A DNA stretch of 41,062 nucleotides from Acidobacteriota bacterium (lineage in GTDB: Bacteria > Acidobacteriota > Vicinamibacteria > Marinacidobacterales > Marinacidobacteraceae). The stretch spans positions 1 through 41,062 of the forward strand of contig JAJEFG010000041.1 in assembly GCA_022820545.1 (NCBI GenBank), written 5' to 3'. Numbering within the stretch: the first letter of the stretch is position 1; every line of letters begins with the position of its first letter. The notes under the pieces were generated by a model. It did not search any database. It was not told where the DNA came from and worked only from the letters and a program-made list of their open reading frames with translations. A program made the position numbers and the translations under genes. Of this stretch, positions 7,805 through 15,556 are shown piece by piece.

Positions 7805-9820
7805 TCATCCGCCGAACCGTTCCGGGTCCCAGCGGAGCCCGAGTTCCGAAGGCGGCGCGATGTACCCGAGGAGCGCGGAGGCGGCGACCACCGCCGGGCT
7901 CGCCAGGTATCCCTCGCCGCCGCGGCCCATGCGGTTCTCCCAGTTCCGGTTGAAGGAAGTGATCGCCCGCATCCCCGGGCTGAGGGCATCTTCGCCCTGA
8001 CCGAAACAGGGACCGCACCACGACGCCCGGATCTCGCCTCCCACCGAGCGCAGGACGGAAGCGACCGGTTCTCCTCCCAGGCGCGGCTCGGCCTCCTCGA
8101 TCGCCTTCCGGACTCCTCCCGAGCCCGGAAAGATGACGAACTTCTCGCGCGTCCGGTCGTGTCCGCGTTCGCGCGCCGCGCGGACGACCTGGGCGGCGGC
8201 CAGCAGGTCCTCGTAGCTGCCGTTCGTGCAGGACCCGATGTAGGCGCGGTCGAACCCGACCCGACCCGCCGCCACCTCGGTCGCGGGGTGCGCGTTCCCG
8301 GGCGCCGAAGGGAGCGCCACCAGCGGTTCCACCCCGGCAAGGTCGAAGACCTCTTCGGCGCTGAAATCCGCGGCGTCGCCGCTCGTGAGCGGTGGATAGG
8401 GGAGGTCGTCCGACCCGCGGTCCGCGTAGAACCCCGCCGTGACCTCGTCGAAGGGAAAGATCCCGTTCCAGGCTTCCGCCTCCGCCATCATGTTGCAGAT
8501 CGTGTTGCGCCAGGTGATCGGCAGGGCGCCGCGCTCATCGACGAACTCCACCGAGGTTCCCGCGGCGGCGCCGTTCCACCGCGCGATGAGCGCGAGGACG
8601 ACGTCCTTGCCCGAAGACCAGGGAGGGATGTCGCCGGTGAGCACCACCCGCCGGGCCGGGGGCGGGGTCAGCAGGACGCTGCCGGTGGCCCAGCCGAAGC
8701 CGAGCGCGCTCGATCCGACGCCGACCCCGAGCGCTCCGTAGGCGCCGTACGCCCGGCTGTGGCTGTCGGCCCCCGGGATCACCGCGCCGGGGAACACGAG
8801 TCCCTGTTCGGGGAAGTAGAAGTGGAAGATGCCGTCCCCCGGGGTCGCGAACCAGGGCGCTTGCAGGCCCTCGGCTTCGGCGAACCTTCGGCTGATCTCC
8901 GTCTGCCGGTCGTCCGCGGCGCGCCCGGTGAAGACGAAGTGATCGTTGGCGATCGCGGCCTGCCGGGGATGGATGGCGCCCCCGGTGATCTCCCGGAAGG
9001 TGTGGATCGCGAACGGAGCCGTCCCGTCGGAGGCGGGCAGCAGGTCGGCCAACACCAGGATGCTCTCTCCCACCGCGACGGCGGCCCGGCGGTCCATCCG
9101 GTGCGCCCAGAGGATCTGCTCGGTGACGGTGAGGCGGTCGCGCTCCTCCGGCCCGGGCCACTCGACGAGCGGTTCGGCCTCGACGGAAGCGAGGAACTCG
9201 CGACGTCCCGCCGCCAGGATGCCGCCGGATCTCCGGAGTTCCGCTTCCCGGGCGGTGAGGGGCTTCGGGTCGTAGGACCGGCCGAGCGAGTCGTTCACGA
9301 GCCGCCGGGTCGCCGGATGGAAGGTGAAGCGGTGCCCGTCCCGGGCGTCCTCGGCCGCGGCGGGGCATTCGAGCACCTCGAGCCCGAGGTTGAGCGCGTT
9401 CCGGCGAAAGATGTCACCGACCCCGGATCCCAGCACCAGCACCAGCGTTGTCCCCGCATCCCGGGCGATTCCGAGCAGCCCCGCCGGGCTCATTTCGCGC
9501 GAGGAGCCGATTCCGAAGCGCTCGCCGGCGATCACGAAGTTCGCTCCCGCCTGCACGCGGGCCGCGAAGTCCGGCATCAGGTGGCGGAACGCTCCCGCCT
9601 TCCAGCGCGCGTCGAGCGCGTCGAGGCTTTCGGAAACGCAGTCGGCGCACGGGGTGATCTGATCGGTGTCGATCGCGTCCCGCTTCCGGCCCGGACGCTT
9701 CGGGTCCCAGAAGATGAGCGCCTGGCCGGTCACCGGAGCCGCGGAGCGCGCGGCTCCGTCATCCGCCGGGGCGGGGGGCAGGGGAACTCCGGGCTTTCTC
9801 CGTCCGGGCTGGATGCGCAC
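7805..9820 (-). CDS. Aconitase-superfamily hydro-lyase with the swivel domain first
   Basis: A 671-residue single-chain [4Fe-4S] hydratase of the aconitase / isopropylmalate isomerase superfamily. The small-subunit-like swivel domain is at about 31-170 (AIDTDQITP, then RFGIGSSREMSP at 101-112, GDIFRRNALNLGL). The catalytic large-subunit-like part follows at about 200-671 (GADSHSRAYGAYGALGVG, IGSCTNGS with Cys531, WCGPCFGQG with Cys602 and Cys605, FNRNWENRMGRGG). All three cluster cysteines are present. The order is LeuD-like then LeuC-like, opposite to fungal Leu1 and to AcnA; AcnB also has the swivel ahead of the core but adds a HEAT-like domain that is absent here. Substrate cannot be assigned: isopropylmalate, homoaconitate, citrate or another hydroxyacid is possible. 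GTG start 7 nt after a TATACT box. Confidence 0.85.
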   Translation of the reverse strand: MRIQPGRRKPGVPLPPAPADDGAARSAAPVTGQALIFWDPKRPGRKRDAIDTDQITPCADCVSESLDALDARWKAGAFRHLMPDFAARVQAGANFVIAGERFGIGSSREMSPAGLLGIARDAGTTLVLVLGSGVGDIFRRNALNLGLEVLECPAAAEDARDGHRFTFHPATRRLVNDSLGRSYDPKPLTAREAELRRSGGILAAGRREFLASVEAEPLVEWPGPEERDRLTVTEQILWAHRMDRRAAVAVGESILVLADLLPASDGTAPFAIHTFREITGGAIHPRQAAIANDHFVFTGRAADDRQTEISRRFAEAEGLQAPWFATPGDGIFHFYFPEQGLVFPGAVIPGADSHSRAYGAYGALGVGVGSSALGFGWATGSVLLTPPPARRVVLTGDIPPWSSGKDVVLALIARWNGAAAGTSVEFVDERGALPITWRNTICNMMAEAEAWNGIFPFDEVTAGFYADRGSDDLPYPPLTSGDAADFSAEEVFDLAGVEPLVALPSAPGNAHPATEVAAGRVGFDRAYIGSCTNGSYEDLLAAAQVVRAARERGHDRTREKFVIFPGSGGVRKAIEEAEPRLGGEPVASVLRSVGGEIRASWCGPCFGQGEDALSPGMRAITSFNRNWENRMGRGGEGYLASPAVVAASALLGYIAPPSELGLRWDPERFGG

Positions 9821-9827
9821 GGTTTTG

Positions 9828-9833
9828 AGTATA
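9828..9833 (-). promoter_or_regulatory. -10 box for the aconitase-family gene, leaderless
   Basis: The minus strand reads TATACT, then CAAAACC (7 nt), then the GTG at 9820. The exact 7-nt spacing implies a leaderless transcript. Confidence 0.65.
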
Positions 9834-9860
9834 GAGACGGATTACCGCTCACGCGGTCAC

Positions 9861-9866
9861 TAGAAT
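9861..9866 (+). promoter_or_regulatory. -10 box for the DUF4105 gene
   Basis: TAGAAT in the context CTAGAATTCCGC lies 11 nt before the TTG at 9878. The same CTAGAAT(T)CCGC string recurs before the TPR gene (12441), before rpmB (40631) and, without the leading C, before the gamma-synthase gene (minus strand, 20044). Confidence 0.6.
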
Positions 9867-9877
9867 TCCGCTTCGCC

Positions 9878-11038
9878 TTGGCCCGTTTCTCTCTGCTGTT
9901 GCTGGCCGGACTCGTGATCTCGCTACCCGGCGCCGTGGCCTGGGGCCAGGAATCGGAGGCCGCGCCCGAGACGCCGGACACCCCGCCCATCTTCCTGCTG
10001 ACGATGGGCCCCGACCAGTCGGTGGTCTTCCGCAAGTGGGGGCACGCCGCGCTCTGCGTCGGGGACCGTTGCCTGAACTACGGCGTCACGGACTTCTCGC
10101 GGCCGGTGGGACTCGTACAGGAGGTCCTCCGGGGCGAAGCGATCTTCTGGATGGCGGTCTCCGGGTACGAAGACATGGTGAGCGTCTACTCCCGGGACGA
10201 CCGGAGCGTGTTCCGTCAGGATCTCGACCTCGCTCCGGAGGCGCGCGATGCGCTTCTCGGCCGGATCGCGCAGGACCTGGTGCCCGGCGCGAGCGAGTAC
10301 ATCTACAACCACTTCGACGACAACTGCACGAGCCGCATTCGCGACTACCTCGATGAGGCGACTTCCGGGAAGCTGCGCGAGCCGATCCCGCTGCCGGTGC
10401 CCTTCGAGCGGCCGGAGGCCGAACCGACGTTTCGCGGGCACATCCGCCGCGGGCTGTACGAGGATCCCCTGCTGCTCTGGCTGTCCGACGTCGGCGTCGG
10501 TTCGGTGGCGGATGAGCCCATCTCTTCGTTCGACGCCATGTTCCTGCCGGGCGCGCTCCGCTACGGCGTGGAAGCGGCGTTCGACGCGCCGCCCCGGCGG
10601 CTGCACACGGGAAGCTACGGCGACCTGCTGCCGCCCGATCCGGGGAGCCGTCCCTACCTTCCCTGGCTCTTCGGGATCGCGGCGTTCCTCGCGGCGGTCA
10701 TCGCGCTGCCACGGACGCCCGGACTCCGGCGCGCGGGGACCGCGGGCGCGGCGGTGCTGATGGCGCTCGTGGGCACGGTGGGGACCGCCGTGCTGATCCT
10801 GAGCCCGCTTCCCGAGTTCCGGACGAGTCTCATCGCCCTCGCGGTACCGCCCAGCGACTTCCTCCTCACGACCCGGCACGCCCGCTGGTACGGACCGGCC
10901 CGGCTCGTCTGGGGAGCGGGCTTCGGGCTGGCGATCCTCGCGGGGGTTCTCCGCCAGCCGCTCGGCTGGACCGTGCTGGCGGCCCTGCTGCCGGTGGCGG
11001 CGATCGTCTGGCGGGGCCGGCATTCCGCGGAGGCTTGA
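9878..11038 (+). CDS. DUF4105-family membrane protein
   Basis: A 386-residue protein of unknown function. A signal peptide or first membrane helix covers about residues 1-23. The extracytoplasmic domain carries hallmarks of DUF4105: WGHAALCVGDRCLNYGVTDFS, and DDNCTSRIRDYLDEA, where the His and Cys resemble a papain-like NlpC/P60-related arrangement. That enzymatic reading is inference. At least four hydrophobic segments fill the C-terminal third. The long upstream open frame is out of register with any signal, so I chose the TTG at 9878, just after a TAGAAT box and directly before the hydrophobic signal. The UDP-sugar pyrophosphorylase gene starts 4 nt after the stop, so the two probably form an operon. 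Confidence 0.72.
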   Translation: MARFSLLLLAGLVISLPGAVAWGQESEAAPETPDTPPIFLLTMGPDQSVVFRKWGHAALCVGDRCLNYGVTDFSRPVGLVQEVLRGEAIFWMAVSGYEDMVSVYSRDDRSVFRQDLDLAPEARDALLGRIAQDLVPGASEYIYNHFDDNCTSRIRDYLDEATSGKLREPIPLPVPFERPEAEPTFRGHIRRGLYEDPLLLWLSDVGVGSVADEPISSFDAMFLPGALRYGVEAAFDAPPRRLHTGSYGDLLPPDPGSRPYLPWLFGIAAFLAAVIALPRTPGLRRAGTAGAAVLMALVGTVGTAVLILSPLPEFRTSLIALAVPPSDFLLTTRHARWYGPARLVWGAGFGLAILAGVLRQPLGWTVLAALLPVAAIVWRGRHSAEA

Positions 11039-11042
11039 CGTC

Positions 11043-12389
11043 GTGTCGGTGAACGCCGCGCTGGCGATCGAGGCGGTGCTCCGCCGCCGCAGGATGCCCG
11101 CGGCGTTCCGGCGCGGGTTCGTGGAGAGCGTGCGGTCGGCTTCGCGCGGGCCGTGCCACCTTCAGGAAACGACTCTTGGTCCCGTGACGGAACTTCCCGT
11201 GTTCGCAGAGTCCGGCGCCCCCGCATCCAGTGCCGAACGGGGCCGCACCGTGGCGATCACCCTGAACGGCGGACTCGGGACCACCATGGGGATGCGGGCG
11301 CCCAAGGCCCTTCTCTACGCCACCGAGGGGATGACCTTTCTCGACATTGCCCTGAAGCAGGCCGAGACCGTGGGGGTACGCCCCGCTCTCATGAACAGCT
11401 TCGCGACGGACGCGGCGGTTCGGGAGAACCTGGGGGACCAGGAAGTTCAGAGCTTCCTGCAGCACCTCGCGCCCAAGCTTCGCCGCACCGACTTCCACCC
11501 CGTTCGGGTGCCCGACCGGCCGGATCTCGAGTGGTGTCCGCCGGGACACGGCGATCTCTACACCGCCCTGGGCACGAGCGGCGTGCTCGCCGATCTCCTG
11601 CGAAAGGGCTTCCGCTACGCCTTCGTCTCGAACGTGGACAACGTGGGAGGGTGCCCCGACCCGTCGCTGCTGGCCTGGTTCATCCGTTCGGGCGCCCCGT
11701 TCCTCATGGAAGTCGTCCGCCGCACCCCCGAGGACTGGAAGGGTGGCCACCTGGCGCGCCGCCGCAGCGACGGGCGCCTGGTGCTCCGGGAGACGGCGCA
11801 GTGCGCGCCCGGGGACCAGGACGCCTTCCGGGACCACGAGCGGTACTGCTATTTCAACGCCAACAACCTCTGGCTGCGCCTCGAGCCGCTCCGCGAAGCG
11901 CTGGATCGCGGAGGCGGCTTCCTTCCGCTTCCGACGATCGTGAACCCCAAGACGGCGGATCCGCGCGATCCGGGATCCGAGCCCGTGTTTCACCTCGAGC
12001 AGGCCGCCGGGAGCGCGCTCGAGGTATTCGACGGGGCGGAGGCGGTCGAGGTCCCGAGGCGGCGGTTTGCGCCCGTGAAGACCACGGAGAACCTGCTGGT
12101 CCTTCGTTCGGACATCTACGCGATCGACGAGAACGGCCTCGTCGAGCCCGCCCGCGAGCCGCCGCCGGTCGCCCTCGACCGGGAGCGCTACCGGTTCATC
12201 AGCGACCTCGAGGCCCGCTTCCCCCACGGGCCCCCGTCGCTGCTCGCCTGCGACCGCCTTCAGGTCAGCGGCGACGTGCGGTTCGGGCGGCAGGTCGCCT
12301 GCGAGGGGGAGGTGACCGTGGTGGGGCGCCGCGACCGGCCCGGGCGGATCCCGGACGGCGCCCGCCTGCGGGGTGTGGTGCGCGTCTAG
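11043..12389 (+). CDS. UDP-sugar pyrophosphorylase (UTP-glucose-1-phosphate uridylyltransferase, eukaryote-type)
   Basis: Makes a UDP-sugar, most likely UDP-glucose, from UTP and sugar-1-phosphate for cell-envelope or storage glycans. The 448-residue protein belongs to the UDPGP family rather than to the GalU family. The nucleotide-binding loop VAITLNGGLGTTMGMRAPKALL is near residues 70-93. PPGHGDLYTAL, FVSNVDNVGG, YCYFNANNLWLRL and FAPVKTTENLLVLRSDIY are the other family blocks. The C-terminal end resembles a short left-handed beta-helix. GTG start 4 nt after the DUF4105 stop. The first 65 residues are not conserved-looking, so a start further in is possible. N-acetylglucosamine-1-phosphate as substrate cannot be excluded. 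Confidence 0.85.
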   Translation: MSVNAALAIEAVLRRRRMPAAFRRGFVESVRSASRGPCHLQETTLGPVTELPVFAESGAPASSAERGRTVAITLNGGLGTTMGMRAPKALLYATEGMTFLDIALKQAETVGVRPALMNSFATDAAVRENLGDQEVQSFLQHLAPKLRRTDFHPVRVPDRPDLEWCPPGHGDLYTALGTSGVLADLLRKGFRYAFVSNVDNVGGCPDPSLLAWFIRSGAPFLMEVVRRTPEDWKGGHLARRRSDGRLVLRETAQCAPGDQDAFRDHERYCYFNANNLWLRLEPLREALDRGGGFLPLPTIVNPKTADPRDPGSEPVFHLEQAAGSALEVFDGAEAVEVPRRRFAPVKTTENLLVLRSDIYAIDENGLVEPAREPPPVALDRERYRFISDLEARFPHGPPSLLACDRLQVSGDVRFGRQVACEGEVTVVGRRDRPGRIPDGARLRGVVRV

Positions 12390-12441
12390 CGGAAGCCGGA
12401 ACCGGAGCGGGCCAGGGGCCGGGTCCCGGGCCGGTCCCGGC

Positions 12442-12447
12442 TAGAAT
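12442..12447 (+). promoter_or_regulatory. -10 box for the TPR-protein gene
   Basis: TAGAAT in the string CTAGAATTCCGC, 17 nt before the ATG at 12465, giving a leader of about 10 nt. Confidence 0.6.
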
Positions 12448-12464
12448 TCCGCACCCCCGGACCC

Positions 12465-13151
12465 ATGCGCGGCGAAGAACGGCAAAAGCTCGAGACCGAC
12501 GCCCTCATTGTGCGGGTCGAGCAGGCGGTCGACTGGGCCCAGGAGAACCGCCGTTCGCTGGTCACCATCGTTGCCGCAACCGTGGGGATCGCGCTCCTCG
12601 CCGGCGGTTTCCTGGTGAATCGCGGGAACCGCAAGGAGGCGGCGCGCACCCGCCTCGGCGCCCTCACCACCGAGATCCAGCAGGTGACCGGGGGGCAGGA
12701 AGGGCAGCAGGGGCCGTGCGTGGCGTCGCTGTCCGAACTGGAGCGACTCGCCGAGAGCGAAGGCAACTCGGTCGAGGGCAGGACCGCCCGCTACTACGCC
12801 GGGGTCTGCCAGCGAGCGCTGGGCGAGTACGAAGCGGCGGCGGCGAGCTTCGAGCAGGTGCGGGGCCGGAACGATCTGCTGGCGGAGCTCGCCACCCTCG
12901 GTCTCGCCGGCGTCCAGCGAACCTCCGGCAAGGGCGAGGAGGCGGCGCTCGCGTACCGGAGCCTGCTCGACGGGGGCGGCGATCTGCCGCTCGATCCGGT
13001 GCTGTTCGAGCTCGGGGTTCTCGAAGAGGAACAGGGAAGGCCGGAAGCGGCGGTTTCCCTCTACGAACGGCTCGTCGAGGAGTACCCCGCCTCCGCCTTT
13101 CGGGATCTCGCGGAGACCCGGAAGGAGCGCCTCCCTGACCCGTCGCGCTGA
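12465..13151 (+). CDS. Membrane-anchored tetratricopeptide-repeat protein (YfgM-like architecture)
   Basis: A 228-residue protein with a short cytoplasmic N-terminus (EERQKLETDALIVRVEQAV), one membrane helix at about residues 33-50 (LVTIVAATVGIALLAGGFLV), and a periplasmic helical domain. Repeats with TPR spacing are seen from about residue 100 (YEAAAASFEQV, GEEAALAYRSLL, EAAVSLYERLVEEYP). The arrangement matches YfgM/ancillary SecYEG-translocon-type proteins, but a specific role is inference. It has its own TAGAAT promoter and is followed by a REP-like element beginning about 5 nt after the stop. Downstream lies SppA, another membrane-quality-control gene. Confidence 0.75.
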   Translation: MRGEERQKLETDALIVRVEQAVDWAQENRRSLVTIVAATVGIALLAGGFLVNRGNRKEAARTRLGALTTEIQQVTGGQEGQQGPCVASLSELERLAESEGNSVEGRTARYYAGVCQRALGEYEAAAASFEQVRGRNDLLAELATLGLAGVQRTSGKGEEAALAYRSLLDGGGDLPLDPVLFELGVLEEEQGRPEAAVSLYERLVEEYPASAFRDLAETRKERLPDPSR

Positions 13152-13155
13152 CCCT

Positions 13156-13210
13156 TGGAACGCCGGTCTCCAGACCGGCACCGCGGCGCTCCGCGCCGCG
13201 CACGCCGCAA
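13156..13210 (+). repeat. REP-like element R2
   Basis: A complete copy. The head TTGGAAC is followed by hairpin 1 at 13162-13179 (GCCGGTCT / AGACCGGC), hairpin 2 at 13182-13200 (8-bp stem CGCGGCGC, loop TCC) and the tail GCGCACGCCGCAAC. It starts about 5 nt after the TPR stop codon and has the gene's orientation. Not followed by a T-run. Confidence 0.85.
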
Positions 13211-13300
13211 CACCAAACAACCTCACGGCACGCCTGGCCCGGATGCATCCCCGGCCGAACCCCCCGCGGTTCCCGCGACACCAAGCAGGAACCTGAACCG

Positions 13301-15037
13301 ATGACCGAGCCGTTCGCCGGCCGCGTAGCGCCCCCGCCCCCGCAGCCGGCGCCCCGCCGCACCGGCACCGGCTGTCTGCTCACCGCCATGCTGGTGGCCG
13401 CGGTGTTTGTGGGCCTGGGATTCCTCGGGCTGGCGTTCACCTTCTTCCTCGGCGGCGACCCTTCGGTCCCCGAGGACGGCATCCTGCTCGTCGGCACCGA
13501 GGGGGATTACCCGGAGACGCTTCCCTACGCCCCGTTCCTGTTCGCGGACGCCGGACCCAGCTTCAGCGAATTGATCCAGGGCATGTCACGGGCCGCGGAG
13601 GATCCCCGCATCGGCGCCCTGCACCTGCGCGTGGGGAACACCCGGATGGGATGGGCGCGGGCGCGCGAACTGCGCGACGCCGCGCTCGGTTTCCGGGAGG
13701 CGGGCAAGCGGGTCACCGCCTCGCTCGAGTACGCCGGGCTCATGGACTACTACCTGGCGAGCGCCGCCGACCGGATCCACATGCACCCGCGGGGCCAGTT
13801 GGGCCTCTACGGGATCTCGATGGAGGTCATGTTCTTCGCCGGGCTCTTCGAGAAGCTGGGGGTCGAGGCGCAGTTCGAGGCGATCGGCCCCTACAAGAAT
13901 GCGCCGGACGTGTTCACCGGGTCGGGGATGAGCCCCGAGCATCGCGAGCAGCTCGAATCCCTCGGCGAGGAGTTCCGCTCCGGGACGGCGGCAGCGGTGG
14001 CCGAGGCGCGGGGAATGACGCCGGCCGACGCGGACCGGGTGCTCGCGGGCGGCCCCTACACCGCGAGCCGCGCGCTGGAGCACGGCCTGGTGGACGTGCT
14101 CAGCTACCTGGACGAGATCAAGGAGGACGTCGAGGAGGCGAAGCTCGTGGACATCGCGGACTACGTGGCATCGTCGCGGCGGGCCTCCTCTCGGGCTGAA
14201 GCCAGGGTCGCGGTCGTCCACGTGGACGGCGCGATCCTCCCCGGCAAGAGCCGCGAGGACCTCTCCGTGGGACGCGTCGCCGGCGCCACGACGGTCGCGG
14301 AGGCGCTCGCCTGGGCGGAGGCGGAAGAGTCGGTGGACGCGGTGGTGTTGCGCGTGTCCAGTCCCGGCGGCAGCGATTCCGCCTCGGACACGATCTGGAG
14401 GGCCGCCGACCGGGTGCGGGCGGTGAAGCCTCTCGTGGCGTCGTTCGGCGACACGGCGGCGTCCGGCGGCTACTGGGTCTCGACGGCCGCGCGGCACGTG
14501 GTCGCCGAGCCGCTTTCCGTCACCGGCTCCATCGGCGTGTACGTCGGGAAGTTCAGCATCGGGGAACTCCTGGAGAAGATCGGGATCGCGGCCGACCTCG
14601 TGTCGGCGGGCGGCCGGCCGAACTGGCTCAGCCCCGCCCGGCCGCTGGACGAGCAGGACCTCGAGCGGCTGCGGGAGGGCGCCGCCGAGATCTACGGCGT
14701 CTTCCTGGAGCGCGTGTCCGCGGCCCGGAACATGACCACGGCCGACGTGGATGCCATCGGCCAGGGCCGGGTCTTCACCGGCGGGCAGGCGATCGCGGTC
14801 GGTCTCGTGGACCAGGAGGGAGGGATCGAAGACGCCGTCCGCCTGGCGGCCACGGAGGCCGGTTTCCCGGACGACGCCACCATCGAGTGGGTCTCGCTGC
14901 CGGAGCCCCCGACCCTCGCCGAGGCGATCGAGGCCGAACTCCGCGCCGGCGGCCTGCGGGAGCGGCTGCCGGTTCTCGATGCGGCGCTCCGGGGCACCCG
15001 GCTGGCGCTGCTGCCGTTCGTCCCCGAGTTCCGGTGA
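13301..15037 (+). CDS. sppA: Signal peptide peptidase SppA, long form
   Basis: A membrane serine protease of family S49 that degrades cleaved signal peptides and lipoprotein remnants. The 578-residue length matches the two-domain (67K-type) form. A proline-rich cytoplasmic tail precedes one membrane helix at about 25-50. The N-terminal S49 domain supplies the general base Lys199 in IGPYKNAPDVFTG. The C-terminal S49 domain supplies the nucleophile Ser388 in DTAASGGYWVST, and SSPGGSDSAS precedes it. This reproduces the split Ser-Lys dyad of the E. coli enzyme. ATG start. No clear -10 box is seen between the upstream REP element and the start, so cotranscription with the TPR gene is possible. 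Confidence 0.93.
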   Translation: MTEPFAGRVAPPPPQPAPRRTGTGCLLTAMLVAAVFVGLGFLGLAFTFFLGGDPSVPEDGILLVGTEGDYPETLPYAPFLFADAGPSFSELIQGMSRAAEDPRIGALHLRVGNTRMGWARARELRDAALGFREAGKRVTASLEYAGLMDYYLASAADRIHMHPRGQLGLYGISMEVMFFAGLFEKLGVEAQFEAIGPYKNAPDVFTGSGMSPEHREQLESLGEEFRSGTAAAVAEARGMTPADADRVLAGGPYTASRALEHGLVDVLSYLDEIKEDVEEAKLVDIADYVASSRRASSRAEARVAVVHVDGAILPGKSREDLSVGRVAGATTVAEALAWAEAEESVDAVVLRVSSPGGSDSASDTIWRAADRVRAVKPLVASFGDTAASGGYWVSTAARHVVAEPLSVTGSIGVYVGKFSIGELLEKIGIAADLVSAGGRPNWLSPARPLDEQDLERLREGAAEIYGVFLERVSAARNMTTADVDAIGQGRVFTGGQAIAVGLVDQEGGIEDAVRLAATEAGFPDDATIEWVSLPEPPTLAEAIEAELRAGGLRERLPVLDAALRGTRLALLPFVPEFR

Positions 15038-15166
15038 GGTAGGGGACCGCTGGGCAGCCCTCCCGGTGGGGGTGAAAGTCAGGATTGCCCGCCGCCGCAC
15101 GGGCGAAACGGCACGCCTGACATCCGGTGGGACGAGCACGACCGCTGGCCGGGAACCTCAGCGTGT
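15038..15166 (+). other. Structured non-coding spacer before the antitoxin gene
   Basis: No coding frame is supported. A nested fold is visible: GTCAGG at 15078-15083 can pair with CCTGAC at 15116-15121. Inside it TTGCCCG at 15085-15091 can pair with CGGGCGA at 15100-15106, with an 8-nt loop and one G-U pair. The preceding GGTGGGGGTGAAAGTC recalls conserved structured RNA sequence, but I cannot assign a family. Confidence 0.3.
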
Positions 15167-15172
15167 TACCGT
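15167..15172 (+). promoter_or_regulatory. -10 box for the RelB-like antitoxin gene, leaderless
   Basis: TACCGT, then GTCGGGT (7 nt), then the ATG at 15180. Same geometry as at vapB. Confidence 0.55.
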
Positions 15173-15179
15173 GTCGGGT

Positions 15180-15428
15180 ATGAGCGCCGCGCGAGAGCAC
15201 CTCCATCGCCTCGTGGACCGCCTTCCTGAGGGGCGGACCGAGGCCGCGGTGCGATATCTGCAGTCCCTCGCCACTCCCCCGGGGGCGCCGGAGCGCCGCC
15301 ACGTAACTTTGGTAGATGAACAGGATCTGAGTGAAGAGGCCGTTCAGGCGTTTCACGAGGGAGTGGCGGATTGCGACGCGAGGCGGACGTACACGATCGA
15401 GGAAGCGGAGCAGGAACTCGGCCTCTGA
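15180..15428 (+). CDS. Small antitoxin-like protein (RelB/ParD-like partner)
   Basis: An 82-residue acidic protein: a helical N-terminus (REHLHRLVDRLPEGRTEAAVRYLQSL), a linker, and an acidic C-terminal helix ending in YTIEEAEQELGL. Proteins ending in a similar EEA-rich tail commonly precede RelE/ParE toxins, and a remnant of such a toxin follows immediately. The start is placed at the ATG 7 nt after a TACCGT box. The stop codon TGA overlaps the first possible codon of the toxin remnant. The assignment rests on context and composition, not on a diagnostic motif. With the toxin truncated, its present role is unclear; it might cross-act or simply be decaying. Confidence 0.55.
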   Translation: MSAAREHLHRLVDRLPEGRTEAAVRYLQSLATPPGAPERRHVTLVDEQDLSEEAVQAFHEGVADCDARRTYTIEEAEQELGL

Positions 15429-15541
15429 GCGAGAAGGCCGTCCTGACACGGCGCGCGCTCCGGGATTTGCGAAGGCTCGATTCACCGACGCGGCGTCGGG
15501 TTCTTGACGCCATTCGTCGCTACGCGGAGGACCCGCGTTGA
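15425..15541 (+). pseudogene. Truncated RelE/ParE-family toxin remnant
   Basis: Beginning at a CTG overlapping the antitoxin stop, a 38-codon frame reads a protein starting LSEKAVLTRRALRDLRRL and ending RRYAEDPR before a TGA. The TRRALRDLRRLDSPTRRRVLDAI segment resembles the first two helices of RelE/ParE toxins. Family members are about 85-95 residues and carry their catalytic or target-binding strands after this point. Here the frame stops and, 15 nt later, the convergent MtgA stop codon appears. I read this as a toxin whose 3' half was lost, leaving the antitoxin. Lack of an ATG/GTG/TTG start is a further sign of decay. Confidence 0.6.
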
Positions 15542-15556
15542 TCCCAGGCGTTCCTT

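Noticed and set aside
7466-9877. Long N-terminal extension of the DUF4105 frame
   Set aside because: The frame is open for 804 codons upstream only because it runs antisense to the aconitase-family gene; the real protein starts with a signal peptide at 9878.
13156-13210. Rho-independent terminator after the TPR gene
   Set aside because: Two strong hairpins are present but no T-run follows, and the same sequence recurs at many loci, so it is classed as a REP-like element.
15061-15121. Group II intron fragment
   Set aside because: GGTGGGGGTGAAAGTC recalls intron domain I sequence, but no domain V, reverse transcriptase or boundary sequence can be seen.
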